From: Maniola hyperantus
Taxonomy: Eukaryota; Arthropoda; Insecta; Lepidoptera; Nymphalidae
Assembly: GCF_902806685.2 (NCBI RefSeq)
Contig: NC_048539.1
Span: forward strand, 15,416,378-15,480,377
Length of the DNA stretch: 64,000 nt
Reading direction: 5' to 3'
Below, in pieces: positions 41,708 to 52,140 of this stretch; position 1 is the stretch's first letter; each line of letters starts with the position of its first letter. The position numbers and the translations under genes were made by a program. The notes under the pieces were generated by a model that was not told where the DNA came from, did not search any database, and saw nothing but the letters and a program-made list of their open reading frames with translations.

Positions 41708-44500
41708 CTATGCGCCGGCCATGTGGCTAAGCCGCTTGTAGTCGATCTTGTCGAGCTGCACGAGCGGCCGCAGCTGGTCGGCGAAGGCGCGCATGTCCTC
41801 TCCTATTGCATCCTGGCCCGTGGGAGCCAGCACCTACAAACATCCAGGATACCAATTATTATAATTGGGTATTTTCCTACTTTTGAATTTGATAAGTATT
41901 ATTACTTTATTATAAACTAGATTATGCTCGCGACTTCGTCCGCGTGGACTACAAAATTTCAAACCCCTATTTCACCCCCTTAGGAGTTGAATTTTCAAAA
42001 ATCCTTTCTTAGCGGATGCCTACGTCATAATAGCTATCTGCATGCCAAATTTCAGCCAGATCCGTCCAGTAGTTTGAGCTGTGCGTTGATAGATCAGTCA
42101 GTCAGTCAGTCAGTCAGTCAGTCACCTTTTACTTTTATTATTATATAAACTAGGATAAAAATAATGACGTACGTTGAAAAAAATAATTAAAATCCAACAA
42201 AGATTTACAAAGGCATTTTAATTTTGGAGTGGGAGGGTCTTCTATCCCTTTCTCGCAAAACGAAAATTTGTATGAAACCGCACGAAGCCACAATGGCATT
42301 AGTGAGGTGTGACGTCAACATGCTATATCGCTATCTCTGTCTAATCAGAAATATTTAAATGCTTAAAACTTTTTTGTTATTAGTAATAAAAAAATTGGAG
42401 TCAAATACCCAATTGTAAAAACGTCTGCGAACCGATTCTGACATTTAGTACAGAGATAGCTTGCATCCCGGGGAAGGACAAAGGCTGCTTTTTATCCCGG
42501 AAAGTTGAAAAGTTCCCACGGGATTTCAAAAAACCTAAATCCACGCGGACGAAGTCGCGGGCATCATCTAGTAAAGAATAAAGAAAGAATAAAACAAATA
42601 AATAAGAAAAGATAATTACAGATAGCTCCACTAGGTAGCTCTGTGATATGGGCTCAGGGGCCATGGAGCTCTGCGGTATCTTGAACACCTTCGCCACTGT
42701 GATCTTCATGCGACCCTTCCGGAACATGTATCCTGAGTTGAAATGTTTATAGGTTAATGTCATCTCTATATATATAAAAAACCGGCCAAGTGCGAGTCAG
42801 GCTCGCGCAAGGAGGGTTCCGTACTACAGTCGTATTTTTTCGACATTTTGCACGATAAATCAAAAACTATGATGCATAAAAATAAATAAAAATCTGATTT
42901 AGAATGCACAGGTGACCTTTCATATGATACGCCACTTAATATAGTTATCTTACTTCGAAAATTGAAAATACTAATTATTAATTCATGACCACAAAATATT
43001 TTTTGTGTGTGATGTAACCACAAATTCAAGGTTTTCAGATTTTTCCCTGAATGTTAGCTATAAGACCCACTTACCTGCCAAATTTCATGATTCTAGGTCA
43101 ACGGGAAGTACCCTGTAGGTTTCAGACAGAGACAGACAACAACAAAGTGATCCTATAAGGGTTCCGTTTTTCCTTTTGAGGTACTGAACCCAAAAAAACA
43201 GTTTTTTTTTATTTTGTGAAAAAGTAAAGACTATATTTACCTTTACCTCCAGCACGATGGACCGACGATATAAAGAGGCGGGCGGGAAGTGGCTGGATGA
43301 GGAAGGCTGAGGACCGGGTGTGGTTGCACTCTTTAGGGAAGTCCTATGTCCAGCAGTTGACGTCCACAGGCTGATGATGATCATGATGAAATTTACCTTT
43401 GACACTATATTCATACTCGATTCTGCAGCCCAGTTCATTGAGGAATTCAAACAGCATGCCACTGCATGCAATGTCCAGCACACTCCGCAGCACAGTTGGT
43501 CTGTTCTTTTCACCATCCGCTTGGCCAATGTACCTCAACTGGTAAGGCATGTCTCTTGCATCTAACGCTTTTCGAACTCGCAACATTGAGGGTAGTGCCT
43601 AAAAAGATCACACTATAATATATTTGACAACTTCCCTGGGGCAGTGGTAAGCGCTGTGGTCTTATAAGTGGGAGGTCCCCGGTTCGATTCCTGGCAGGGA
43701 TTTGGAATTTTATAATTTCTAAATTTCTGGTCTGGTCTGGTGGGAGGCTTCGGCCGTGGCTAGTTACCACCCTACCGGCAAAGCCGTGCCGCCAAGCGAT
43801 TTAGCGTTCCAGTACGATGCCGTGTAGAAACTTCGTTACTTACCACCAGGTGAGATTGCAGTCAAGGGCTAACTTGTATCTGACTAAAAAAAAAGGCGAA
43901 AGTTTGTATGTATGTATAAGTGGTAAGTATATACCTGCTGATTAGGATCCCGCAGTATAAAGCAGACTTCCTGATCGTCGAAGGTCTCCGGCCCAGCATC
44001 TACATTGTCACAGAGCCCACGGAGCCGGTGCAGCAGCACTTCAACTGCTGAATCCAGCACTGAACCCTGAAATGTGATGTCCATGTTATAAGAAGCTTAA
44101 CAACCTCCAAATTAACCTGATGGTGAAGTCAATGGTGATGAGCTTCTGCATATCAGTACCCTTATTATAAATGTGAAAGTGTGTTTGTTTGCTGGTTTAT
44201 CAGTTTGTCTTTCAAATACGTCGCCAAGGAGCAATGGATCGACGTGAATTTTTGCATGGGTATAGTTTAAGACCTGGATAGTGACATAGGCTACTTTTAT
44301 CGAGGAAAATCAAAGAGTTCCCACGGGATTTTAAAACCTAGATCCATGCGTAGGAAGTCATCAGCTAGTAATTTATAAATTAAATGGTGAAGTAAGTAAC
44401 AACTAACCTGCAATAAATATTCTTGATTGTGTATTATATTTGCTTTCACTGCTTGTGATAAGCTGTCGGTTGCAGTCATAGGAGGTGCATTGGCTGCCAT
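41708..44500 (-). CDS. MED18: Mediator complex subunit 18, five exons
   Basis: Minus-strand exons 44,408-44,500, 43,935-44,066, 43,397-43,598, 42,620-42,732 and 41,708-41,833 give 666 bp and 221 residues, ending in TAG. All junctions are GT-AG and in phase. The product matches the MED18 pattern: EYLLQ / GSVLDSAVEVLLHRLRGLCD (near residues 29-50), PETFDDQEVCFILRD, PYQLRYIGQ-DGEKNRPTVL, VLDIACSGMLFEFLNELGC, GYMFRKGRMKITVAKVFKIP, SQSYLVELSVLAPTGQD and a C-terminal LRPLVQLDKIDYKRL. MED18 sits in the Mediator head module with MED20, linking activators to RNA polymerase II. Human MED18 is 208 residues, so this is full length. I chose the ATG at 44,500; the open frame upstream begins with GTG, not ATG. 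Introns contain Helitrons, the CCGCGC-family repeat, a LINE tail and a tRNA-headed SINE. Confidence 0.93.
41917..42153 (-). mobile_element. Helitron family A in MED18 intron 4
   Basis: Left CTAGATTATGCTCGCGACTT (the 3' end on the minus strand) and a (GTCA)n tract of seven repeats before CACCTTTTACTTTTATTA. Confidence 0.8.
42421..42572 (+). mobile_element. Truncated Helitron family B in MED18 intron 4
   Basis: GCATCCCGGGGAAGGACAAA ... CACGCGGACGAAGTCGCGGG-CATCATCTAGT. 5'-truncated. Confidence 0.75.
42775..43195 (+). repeat. CCGGCC-family dispersed repeat, copy 3
   Basis: AAAAACCGGCCAAGTGCGAG ... TTTTGCACGATAAATCAAAA ... TTTTCCTTTTGAGGTACTGA-ACCC. Lies in MED18 intron 3. Confidence 0.8.
43250..43385 (+). 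pseudogene. LINE RT tail in MED18 intron 3
   Basis: ARWTDDIKRRAGGKWLDE, then after a stop CPAVDVHRLMM-like decay of QQWTSI and a TGATGATCATGATGA tail. It abuts exon 3 (43,397). Confidence 0.6.
43622..43893 (+). mobile_element. tRNA-headed SINE with LINE-type tail, family S3
   Basis: The head CCCTGGGGCAGTGGTAAGCG / GGTTCGATTCCTGGCAGGGA folds like a tRNA with a B box. It is followed by TCTGGTCTGGTGGGAGGCTT, GCCGTGCCGCCAAGCGATTT and the tail CACCAGGTGAGATTGCAGTC. The tail resembles LINE ends at 49.5, 51.3 and 59.6 kb, so the SINE may use that LINE's machinery (inference). Internal deletion likely. Confidence 0.75.
44152..44369 (+). mobile_element. Helitron family B in MED18 intron 1
   Basis: CCCTTATTATAAATGTGAAA ... 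AGTCATCAGCTAGT; the terminal hairpin region is degraded. Confidence 0.75.
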
Positions 44501-45435
44501 TGTGTGGTGCTCCGTGGTATCTTTCTTCACTGGTTTATTAATATTTTTAACTAAAAAGACTACCTATAATAATGATTTATTTGTTTATAACAGTTGAGCA
44601 GTAACCATTTTCTTTATGTTTGGATTCTAAACCGTTTCTCATATAACTAAAAATGAGCGAGACCAATAATTTAGTATCCCTATTAATCTGTGAATTTAAT
44701 CTATGACTATACATATGAAACACTTTTGAACAATTATTTAATTTTTTTATTGTTTTCAGTCTTCAATCTACTTGATCATATTAATAAATAAAAAAGTCTT
44801 TAATGCAACGTCTTAAGCTATGGCAATTTTCTTGAATCAAAATAAATGATTTATTTTGCTTTCTTTCTATATAATTTCTTCCACTTTCTTCTCAATTTTT
44901 GTTTATTTGACCACAGATTTCCGTATGTAAAAAGTACTTTGTGCCCACAGATCACTATATAGTTTTTGACGCATTACGGTTCTGGGTTCTAGTGTGGTTC
45001 TAGTCGTGACACTTGAGGGGCTAAGTTTAGCCCCTCTGGCTTCTAGTTTTTTGATCCTGGTAACTACCAGAATCAAAAGCCGTACAACCAGTTAATAAAG
45101 TAAAGTTAATAAATCAGAGCCGTACAACCAGTTAAAAAAAATTAAAAAGTACTCTGTGATCCGTGGGTGGATAGTAGATAATCTATGGTGAGTGGTCTGT
45201 GCAGAGCCACAGACTAATGACTATTTTTCTCTGAGATTTTCTCCAAAATCCATCTGCAAAAACAAACCACGGACAAAAAAAAAACAAAGAGTGGTTAACA
45301 AAGAGTATTATAATATACAGGGATAGTGGTTAATTAAGGTTAGCAATTGAATTCACGTAGTGATTATATTCTCTTTGATTGAATTGTTGTTTACATTTAA
45401 TTTATGAATATAAAGCAGACTAAATTGGCATTAAA
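44501..45435. promoter_or_regulatory. Divergent intergenic region, MED18 / EXOSC2
   Basis: The 935 bp between the two start codons must hold both promoters. No clear TATA box is placed. Visible features are a 22-bp palindrome at 45,014-45,035 (GAGGGGCTAAG / CTTAGCCCCTC) and a direct repeat of GCCGTACAACCAGTTAA at 45,079 and 45,119. A pair of CACAGAT / GTGGTCTGTGCAGA words lies at 44,910-44,960 and 45,190-45,230. Shared control is inference. Confidence 0.5.
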
Positions 45436-48230
45436 ATGACGGGCCATGTTTCCATAAGTCTCGCATCTGAACGAGTTAATCATTGCGTTGCCTCAAGCAA
45501 TGACATACCCAGGTTTTATACGCCAGGAGAGGTTATAACTGGAATGCAAGATTTCATGCGGTAAGTATTGAATTTGGTTATTAACTAGCAATTTGCCTGC
45601 GGCTTTGGCCTTGTAGAATTAGGCCCTAGACATAGGCCTTCCCAAGAGCGCGCCACCACACACAATCCTCTGCCTTCCTCATCCACCCACTTCCCACTAC
45701 CTTCTTAAGGTTGTCAGTCCAGCGGGTTGGAGGTCCTCCCACACTGCGCTTGCCAATACTGATTGTTCTATTAAATATAAAATCTGAAGAGTTATATCAC
45801 TACCCATATTATAAAATATGGGAAAGTGTGTTTTTATGTTTGTTTATTAATTTATCCTTCAATCATGCAGTTAATGAATAAAATAAATAAATATTAAAAA
45901 GTAGAGTTTACAATTTCTTATCTGCAATATATTATTTTCTTTACGTTTCAGCGGCCATGGAACCTACGTTGAAGATGATTGCCTCAAGTCTTCAGTTGCG
46001 GGTGTGATGCAAAAAGTCAACAAACTGATATGTGTACGGCCCCTGAAGAGTCGGTACGTGGGTGAGATCGGGGATGTTGTAGTCGGCAGAGTGCTTGAGG
46101 TGCAGCAGAAAAGGTGGAAAGTGGAGACAAACTCTCGACTGGATTCAATACTGCAGCTGTCCTCTGTTAATTTGCCTGGTGGAGAGTTGGTTTGTGATAT
46201 TTCCTCTTCACTAGAGTTTACTGCATTACTCATACAGGTGTTGTGATAGCCTAGTAGTATGTCTGCCTTCTAATCGGAGGTCAGGGGTTCGATCCCGGGC
46301 ACGCACCTCTAACTTTTCTGAGTTACGTGCGTTTTAAGTAATTAAATATCACTTCCTTTAACGGTTAAGGAAAAGATTGTGAGGAAACCTGCATGCCTGA
46401 GAGTTCTCCATGTTCTCAAAGGTTTGTGAAGTCTGCCAATCCGCATTGGGCCAGTGTGGCAGACTGGCATAAACTCTTCTCACTCTGATAGGAGACCCAG
46501 CTCAGTAGTGGGCTGGTAATGGGTTGATCATGATGAATAGATTGCGTACGAAGCCTAAACATCACTCAGAAAATGTTTTCTAAAATATTTAAACTCTTCA
46601 CAACCATGTCGACAGCGTCGCAGATCTGCAGAGGATGAGCAAATGATGAGGATGCATTTAAAAGAAGGTGATCTGATCAGTGCTGAGGTTCAAAGTGTTT
46701 TCACTGATGGCTCATTGTCGTTACACACTAGAAGCTTAAAGTATGGCAAGGTGAGTTAATATATTCTAAGACTAGTTTATGCACACAAACGATAGAATGA
46801 ATATATGCTATCGCGGACTTTTTTTAGAGCTGTTAAAGAGAAACAATTCAACTGAACATTTTTTTCGTGTAACTTTAACTAATTACGCAGCGCACGCCAC
46901 GGAAGCTCACAGATGAGACGATTTAAAAAAAAAAATACAATTTTCGTGGGTATTTCTAATTTTTGGATAATAAAATATTGCCTATGTCACTCAGGAATAA
47001 TGTAGCTTTCTACTGGTGAAAGAATTTTCAAAATCAGTTCAGTAGTTCCAGAGATTACCCTCTACAAACAAACTTACAAACATTAACTCTTTATAATATT
47101 AGTATAGATAACTATAACATAATAACCACACTGACACCACATTAGGATCTACATTGCACCCGTTCGAAGCCGGGGCGGGTATATTATTTACAGTATGCGG
47201 CAGAATGTAATGTACATCGGCCTTTAGAATGACATTTCGGCTTTGTAGAGCGTTGTCTCCGTCACTCATACCTATATGACGTTTTGTTGGTCTCAACGAC
47301 AGAGACAATGCTCTACAAATCTGCAATCTACTTCTAAATGTCGATGTACATTACTTTCTGACGCGTACGGCGTACTGTAATAATCGTTTACTTTCAGTTG
47401 TCACAAGGTGTGTTAATCAAAGTGTTTCCATCGCTGATCAAGCGTCGAAAGAACCACTTCCACAACTTACCATGTGGCGTGTCGATCATAATTGGTAACA
47501 ATGGGTTCATATGGATCAGCCCGCAGCCACCAGACATGTTGACCGAAACGGATAAAGATGAAATCAAAAACTATGAGATACAGGTCAGTTTTTAACTTCT
47601 ATAAGATTGTATACAGGGTACTTTATTTTACAGGATTGTACTCTAGCAAAAACTTAGCGTTATACTACCTAAACACAATCCAATACCAGTAACCATTTGC
47701 CTCATTTTGTAGTTTTAGTGATTTCGTATTTTTCAAATCCGCAATGTATAGCGTGCAAAACTCGGGTCAATGCCCCTACTAACGTAACGTTCGTTGACCA
47801 CTGACGTCAGTCAGATGTTTTATCCATATTAATAATATTATAAATGCGAAAGTGTGTCTATCCGTCTGTCTGTCTGTCTGCTAGCTTTTCGCGGCCCATC
47901 CGTTTAACCGATTTTGATGAAATTTTGTATAGAGATAGCTTGCATACCGGGGAAGGACATAGGCTACTTTTGATCCCGGAAAATCAGCTAGTAAATAATA
48001 CATTTTGTTGACAGCCGGTCGACAGACCAAATAGAGAAATACTAGCAAGAATAAAGAACTGCATAGCGGCTCTGGTTGCGTCTAAAATGATGCTCGACGA
48101 CACCAGCATCATGTTCGCCTTCGAAGAGAGCCTCAAATACGACGAGGTGAGGGAGATGCTGGACCCTGAAGCGATGCTCGACGTAGCGTTCCTCACGCAA
48201 CACAGGCTAAACAATATTATGGAAGAGTGA
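45436..48230 (+). CDS. EXOSC2: Exosome complex component RRP4, five exons
   Basis: Exons 45,436-45,560, 45,952-46,189, 46,616-46,750, 47,398-47,583 and 48,015-48,230 total 900 bp, 299 residues, ending in TGA. All junctions are GT-AG and in phase. The N-terminal domain includes YTPGEVITGMQDFMRGHGTY. An S1 RNA-binding domain starts near residue 79 (GEIGDVVVGRVLEVQQKRWK, then LPGGELRRRSAEDE and SLHTRSLKYGKLSQGVL). A KH domain follows with NLPCGVSIIIGNNGFIWI, whose GxxG motif is G199-G202. RRP4 is one of three cap subunits of the RNA exosome and guides RNA to the DIS3 and RRP6 nucleases for 3'-5' processing in nucleus and cytoplasm. Human RRP4 is 293 residues, so the model is complete. Read-through of exon 2 would give FTALLIQVL and stop, so splicing at 46,189 is required. 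Confidence 0.95.
45618..45765 (-). repeat. LINE fragment in EXOSC2 intron 1
   Basis: CAAGAGCGCGCCACCACACA, TCATCCACCCACTTCCCACT, GTCCAGCGGGTTGGAGGTCC: the antisense of the RPPTRW region common to lepidopteran LINE tails. Confidence 0.55.
46243..46535 (+). mobile_element. SINE S2, full-length copy
   Basis: Head TTGTGATAGCCTAGTAGTAT, B box GGGGTTCGATCCCGGGCACG, body TTTCTGAGTTACGTGCGTTT and GAAACCTGCATGCCTGAGAG, tail GGTAATGGGTTGATCATGAT. Lies in EXOSC2 intron 2. Confidence 0.85.
46780..47106 (+). repeat. Dispersed repeat in EXOSC2 intron 3
   Basis: Ends CAGTTCAGTAGTTCCAGAGA, AACAAACTTACAAACATTAA, CTCTTTATAATATTAGTATA, a common lepidopteran repeat 3' end. Confidence 0.6.
47190..47378. mobile_element. 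MITE in EXOSC2 intron 3, 20 bp before exon 4
   Basis: ACAGTATGCGGCAGAATGTA and its diverged complement ending GCGTACGGCGTACTGT. Inner arms: TTCGGCTTTGTAGAGCGTTG versus CAATGCTCTACAAATCTGC. Same design as the element at 2,160-2,326. It ends 19 bases before exon 4, next to the pyrimidine tract. Confidence 0.75.
47828..47992 (+). mobile_element. Helitron family B in EXOSC2 intron 4
   Basis: ATTATAAATGCGAAAGTGTG ... AAAATCAGCTAGT; most of the 3' half is deleted. It ends 22 bp before exon 5. Confidence 0.75.
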
Positions 48231-48260
48231 CACTCTACAAATTATAAGTCGTAGATCTTT

Positions 48261-48554
48261 AAGGTGCTGATAAACTTGAGCATTCACTTGTAATGAGCAT
48301 TCTTGCAAATGTTACATCACAGAAAAATACGAGAACATTTTAGCGAACATTCTATCGAGCGTTCTGGCGAGCATTCTAGCGAGCACACGCGATCGTCAAT
48401 TCTGACATCTTCATGAAGAATAGACAAGCATTCTATGTTTGTAGCAATATTTGGCTCTATGCTTGGCTCGGCTCGTTGTTCAGTTCGACAAAAATAATAA
48501 CGGCGAATGCTCGATGTTCTGTTACAAGTGAATGCTCAAGTTTATCAGCACCTT
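48261..48554. mobile_element. MITE with perfect 33-bp TIRs in EXOSC2 3' flank
   Basis: AAGGTGCTGATAAACTTGAG, running for 33 bp, is exactly inverted at 48,522-48,554. The element starts 30 bp after the EXOSC2 stop codon. The first AATAAA after the stop is at 48,567-48,572, so the MITE probably lies in the mature 3' UTR (inference). The interior has repeated GCGAGCATTCTAGCGAGC-like words. Confidence 0.85.
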
Positions 48555-48556
48555 TA

Positions 48557-48840
48557 CATAGTATAAAATAAAGTCGCTTTCCGCTGTCTGTATGTATGAA
48601 CGCGTAGATCTTTTAAACCACGCAACCGATTTTAATGCGGTTTTCACCAATAGATAGAGTGATTGAAGAGGAAGGTTTATAGCTATAGTTTAATCCTCAC
48701 AAAATTAGAGATCCCTAGAGAAATTGAAATCTAATGTGAATTAGGTCGGAAAAAATCCTCTCATTTTAGAGTTTCCGAGGCAATGACACCACATTAGTAT
48801 CTACATTGCACCCATGCGAAGCCGGGGCGGGTCGCTAGTA
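48557..48840 (+). repeat. Helitron-like repeat, family D
   Basis: ATAAAGTCGCTTTCCGCTGT ... CACGCAACCGATTTTAATGC ... GCGAAGCCGGGGCGGGTCGC-TAGTA. A 3' end of the same family is at 47,127-47,180. Confidence 0.6.
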
Positions 48841-48844
48841 GAGT

Positions 48845-49200
48845 AATAAAGGTAGATACAGGAACGTTTGCTTTCTCATTCACACTAAAAAGAGAGCACA
48901 GATAAAGTTACTAATGTGATAAACAGAGACGCAGCTAACCTATTTTTTGTCCCTTATCGTGTAACTGGTTTTTTTCAAGAATACATACAAGGAATGCAAC
49001 TTTAGTTGCAAAACAAACTTTGAGAATTCGTGGCGTAATTGTATTTCTCATTATAGTTATTTACTTGTTTTCACATAAAAAACGTTTAATACAAATATTG
49101 TTGATTGGTTAATACAAAATATATTGACTACTAAACAATGGTAATAATTGTCGAGTTATTCATCGTTACGTCGTGCTATCGCTATCTCATACGCGGTTAC
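48845..49200. other. Intergenic, nothing recognised
   Basis: AT-rich, no gene or repeat boundary seen. Confidence 0.45.
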
Positions 49201-49204
49201 ACAA

Positions 49205-49367
49205 TGGGGCTGATTCTCTTGTACACAATCTCTAAACTAAACTAAAATGGCACGTCTAAATCTATTGCTATCCCTTTCATAATGTTGCTTGCGGAAAAGG
49301 ATAGCACTAGATTTAGACCTGTTAATTTAGTTAAGTTTAGAGATAGTGTACAAGAGAATCGGCCCCA
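49205..49367. mobile_element. MITE, TGGGGC-GATTCTCTTGTACA family
   Basis: The left 35 bp (TGGGGCTGATTCTCTTGTAC...) pairs with the right end with two or three differences. A second inner pair, TCTAAATCTATTGCTATCC / GGATAGCACTAGATTTAGA, extends the fold. 59,095-59,215 (CTAAACTAAATTTAGAG ... ACTCTAAATTTTAG) is a decayed relative. Confidence 0.85.
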
Positions 49368-49487
49368 GTATCTACTTCAATCTACCATTATTACTCTATC
49401 TACGTTATAAGTTTACAAGTGTAACAAGTAAATCTTTGTCCGAAATATTTGAATTGTCAAAATTTGATTTTTTTTATTCAGATACAA

Positions 49488-49830
49488 GTTACCCCTTGAC
49501 TGCAATCTCACCTGGTGGTAAGTGATGATGCAATCTAAGATGGACGCGGGCTAATCTCAAATAACTATTTGAAGACCGGAGAGTGACAGGCAGTGGCGTG
49601 CAGGCCATAGAGGCATAAATGCACTGCATACCCCAGTTGTAATGGCTCAATGCATATTTTTCATTATGACCTGCCAGTAAATAGGTTCCTACCTAACTAA
49701 TGCTTACCTTGGCTTCAAACACTGTGCACGCCACTGGTGACAGGCTACTTTTTATCTCAGAAAATCATAGTTTCCACGGGATTTTTAAAAACCTAAATTC
49801 ACGCGAGCGAAGTCGCGGGCGTCAGCCAGT
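49488..49830. repeat. LINE tail and Helitron B 3' end
   Basis: 49,490-49,560 (antisense GATTGCAGTC-type LINE tail: GACTGCAATCTCACCTGGTG). 49,740-49,829 carries a Helitron B 3' part (ACGCGAGCGAAGTCGCGGGC-GTCAGCCAGT). Confidence 0.6.
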
Positions 49831-50084
49831 TGAATATGATTAATTGAAATAAAACATTTTTTTTAAATAAACCTACCTTTTTAATCGAAATTGAATTGAA
49901 TAAAAATACAATAATAAGTAAAGTACAAAGATATAAATTACTCAGTACAATAGTATTAAAAGTAATGAGATAGGTATAGGATATCGCATAACTGGGTACA
50001 CTACTGCGGTAGTGGAGCGGTGCGGGGGGGGAGGGGGGACAGTCGTCACAAGTTGACGAATCACTGAGCCACAGATATGCAACT

Positions 50085-50600
50085 AGCGTGGCCCCCTCAG
50101 GCCTCAATCCCTCTCGCTCAAGCAGAGGTTCTTACGTGTAAAATGTTTTTTTTTAAATAATATTAGCTATGTTAAAATGACTAATATTCCCCTTTCCTCT
50201 CCAACCAAGCGTCAGGCTTGTGCTAGGAGTAGGTACGACAATAGTGCGACGGGCGGGGTTTGAACCGTCGACCTTTCGGTTTTCAGTCCACTCCTTTACC
50301 GGTTGAGCTATTGAGGCTATTCCTTCTATTTTACGTTCGCTTCGGCTAAAAGTCTAAGAAGCCTAGTATGCTGCAATCCAATAACTTCAAAAACGAAAAA
50401 CAACAAAACAAATCAATTATTTCTTTAAAATACTTGAGTTAACATAACCTCACTTTACGTTGTGGCCACAACACAAACAAAAAAGTGGCCACGGTGATAA
50501 GGACAAAAAATAATCATTTTGTCACGTTTTAATAAAAGCTTAAATGCATTTAGCTATCTCGCTCTATCAGTAAGAGTCACAATAGGGCTACTTCTACAGG
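50085..50600. repeat. AGCGTGGCCCCCTCAG repeat, copy 2, carrying SINE S1
   Basis: Matches 41,222-41,500 on both sides of a SINE S1 inserted at 50,143-50,321. It retains GCGTGGCCCCCTCAGGCC and AAAAGTGGCCACGGTGATAA. The uninterrupted copy (AAATGTCATTCCTTCT) shows the original target. Confidence 0.75.
50143..50321 (-). mobile_element. SINE S1, minus copy
   Basis: AAATAATATTAGCTATGTTA ... GCGGGGTTTGAACCGTCGAC ... GTTGAGCTATTGAGGC. Confidence 0.8.
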
Positions 50601-50710
50601 TATTTATTCTGAGCTTTGAGCTCTCGCGTCACGTCATCACACCGGACAGTGGACACACCCCTCCGCACCGCTCCACTACCGCAGGAACCTACACACCTAC
50701 ACAGTAATGC

Positions 50711-50919
50711 CACACGAGTAGATATTATAGATCAGAGGGGAAGCTTCACACTAGCTCAAGCACACCACGACGTGCCACGGACGCTCCGTGCGCCCAGTTT
50801 GGCGGCAAACGGAGGGTCCGTGACACGTCGTGGTGTGCGTGAGCTGCGCTAGAGTGAGTCAGCTAGCCAGCCGCTAGTATGAAGCTTCCCCTCTGGTCTA
50901 TATAATATCTACTCGTGTG
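50711..50919. mobile_element. MITE with nested hairpins and 7-bp target duplication
   Basis: Ends CACACGAGTAGATATTATAG / CTATATAATATCTACTCGTGTG, with TIRs of about 38 bp continuing to GGGGAAGCTTCA. Inside, a second pair (GCTCAAGCACACCACGACGT / ACGTCGTGGTGTGCGTGAGC) makes another stem. GTAATGC immediately flanks both ends (50,704-50,710 and 50,920-50,926), a 7-bp target-site duplication. A 26-bp relative lies at 60,116-60,141. Open frames over it are artefacts. Confidence 0.9.
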
Positions 50920-50929
50920 GTAATGCGTT

Positions 50930-51300
50930 ATGCCTGTAAGTAATAATTACAATAGGCACTCTCTTGGCACAATCGTCAATAATCAACATCAGTAACAATC
51001 AAAGATATCACACGCATCATAAATTTTAGAAAATACATGCATATAAACTTCGAATCCTACGAATAAAGTCTTCAAAAACTCTCATAATAATTATAGGTAC
51101 ACCAATTTATTGTTTGAGTAGGTAAATCAATTATATCAAGACAATTATTCATAACATTCTAAAGACTAAAATCTCTATCTTACATAATAATTATTTGGCT
51201 TTGCATTTAGTTAGTATTAAATTTGAAATCTATAAGGCCGCGATTACATCTGTAAGTTTTGCTCATGTAAGTAGCTTGCGTGATTAATTGACAACACTGA
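50930..51300. other. Intergenic, nothing recognised
   Basis: AT-rich, no supported feature. Confidence 0.45.
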
Positions 51301-51309
51301 AGTAAATGT

Positions 51310-51682
51310 ACTTTTTTTTAAATTGCGCTTGTCTGCAATCAGACCTGGTGGCAAGTGATGATGCAGCCTAAGACGGAGCGCGCTTGCCTAGAAGATGCCT
51401 ATTCACTCTCGACTTGAAGGTACTCATCTTATAATTGAAGGGGAAAACTGATGCTGGCAGGGTGTTCCAAATCTTAGCGGTTCGGATTAGGAATGAGGGG
51501 ACAAATCGCTTCGTACGTATCCGTGGAACTTTGGCTACGTACAGCTGCAGACCTTGGCGATGCCTTGAGGTACGATAGTAGAAGGGTGAAGGAGGAACCA
51601 GGTCGAAAAGTTCTTCGGCACACTCCGAAATATATCCTGTAGAATACTGATAGACAGGCAACTTTGCGCCGATGTTCAAACG
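51310..51682 (-). pseudogene. Jockey-like LINE RT C-terminus
   Basis: The minus frame 51,368-51,679 reads GYISECAEELFDLVPPSPFY, YRTSRHRQGLQLYVAKVPRI, FVPSFLIRTAKIWNTLPASV and FPFNYKMSTFKSRVNRHLLG. This is the C-terminal pattern of jockey-clade non-LTR retrotransposons (R-F-P-FL--TA-LWN-LP--VFP--Y---FK--V-R-L). It then runs to the GATTGCAGAC-type tail. The catalytic RT is absent. A SINE S2 adjoins at 51,685. Confidence 0.75.
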
Positions 51683-51684
51683 GA

Positions 51685-51896
51685 TTGGTAGACTTCACAC
51701 ACCTTTGAGAACATTATGGAGAACTCTCAGGCATGCAGGTTACCTCACGATGTTTTCCTTCATCGTTAAAGCAAGTGATATTTAATTACTTAAAACGCAC
51801 ATAACTCCGAAAAGTTAGAGGTTCGTGCCCGGGATCGAACCCCCGACCTCCGATTAGAAGGCGGACGTCCTAACCACTAGGCTATCACAACTTTTT
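51685..51896 (-). mobile_element. SINE S2, minus copy
   Basis: GGTAGACTTCACACACCTTT ... GTGCCCGGGATCGAACCCCC ... CTAACCACTAGGCTATCACA; the tRNA-like head is well kept. Confidence 0.85.
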
Positions 51897-52009
51897 GTGT
51901 GTGAGTGTTTACATTAATAAATTTGTCGTAAGATAATCATGTAAGCTTCTTACGTGAGTAAAACTTAGTGTAGTCGCAGCCTTAGGGCGGTGCATAAGTT
52001 ACCTTTCCG

Positions 52010-52100
52010 ACAATATAAGCTATCGATATAGCTATAGTTGTACTGGTGGCGTCATCAGTCTAGCCACCAGTAGTACAACTTCTATAGGTCTCTCGAAAAC
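52010..52100. repeat. Hairpin, 15-bp arms
   Basis: AGTTGTACTGGTGGC / GCCACCAGTAGTACAACT around a short loop. Confidence 0.6.
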
Positions 52101-52140
52101 GACACTTTGGAAGATGTTGTCTCATGTTTGTATTAATGGT

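Noticed and set aside
44501..44530. Upstream MED18 start adding KKDTTEHHT
   Set aside because: The first codon there is GTG; the ATG at 44,500 fits the family.
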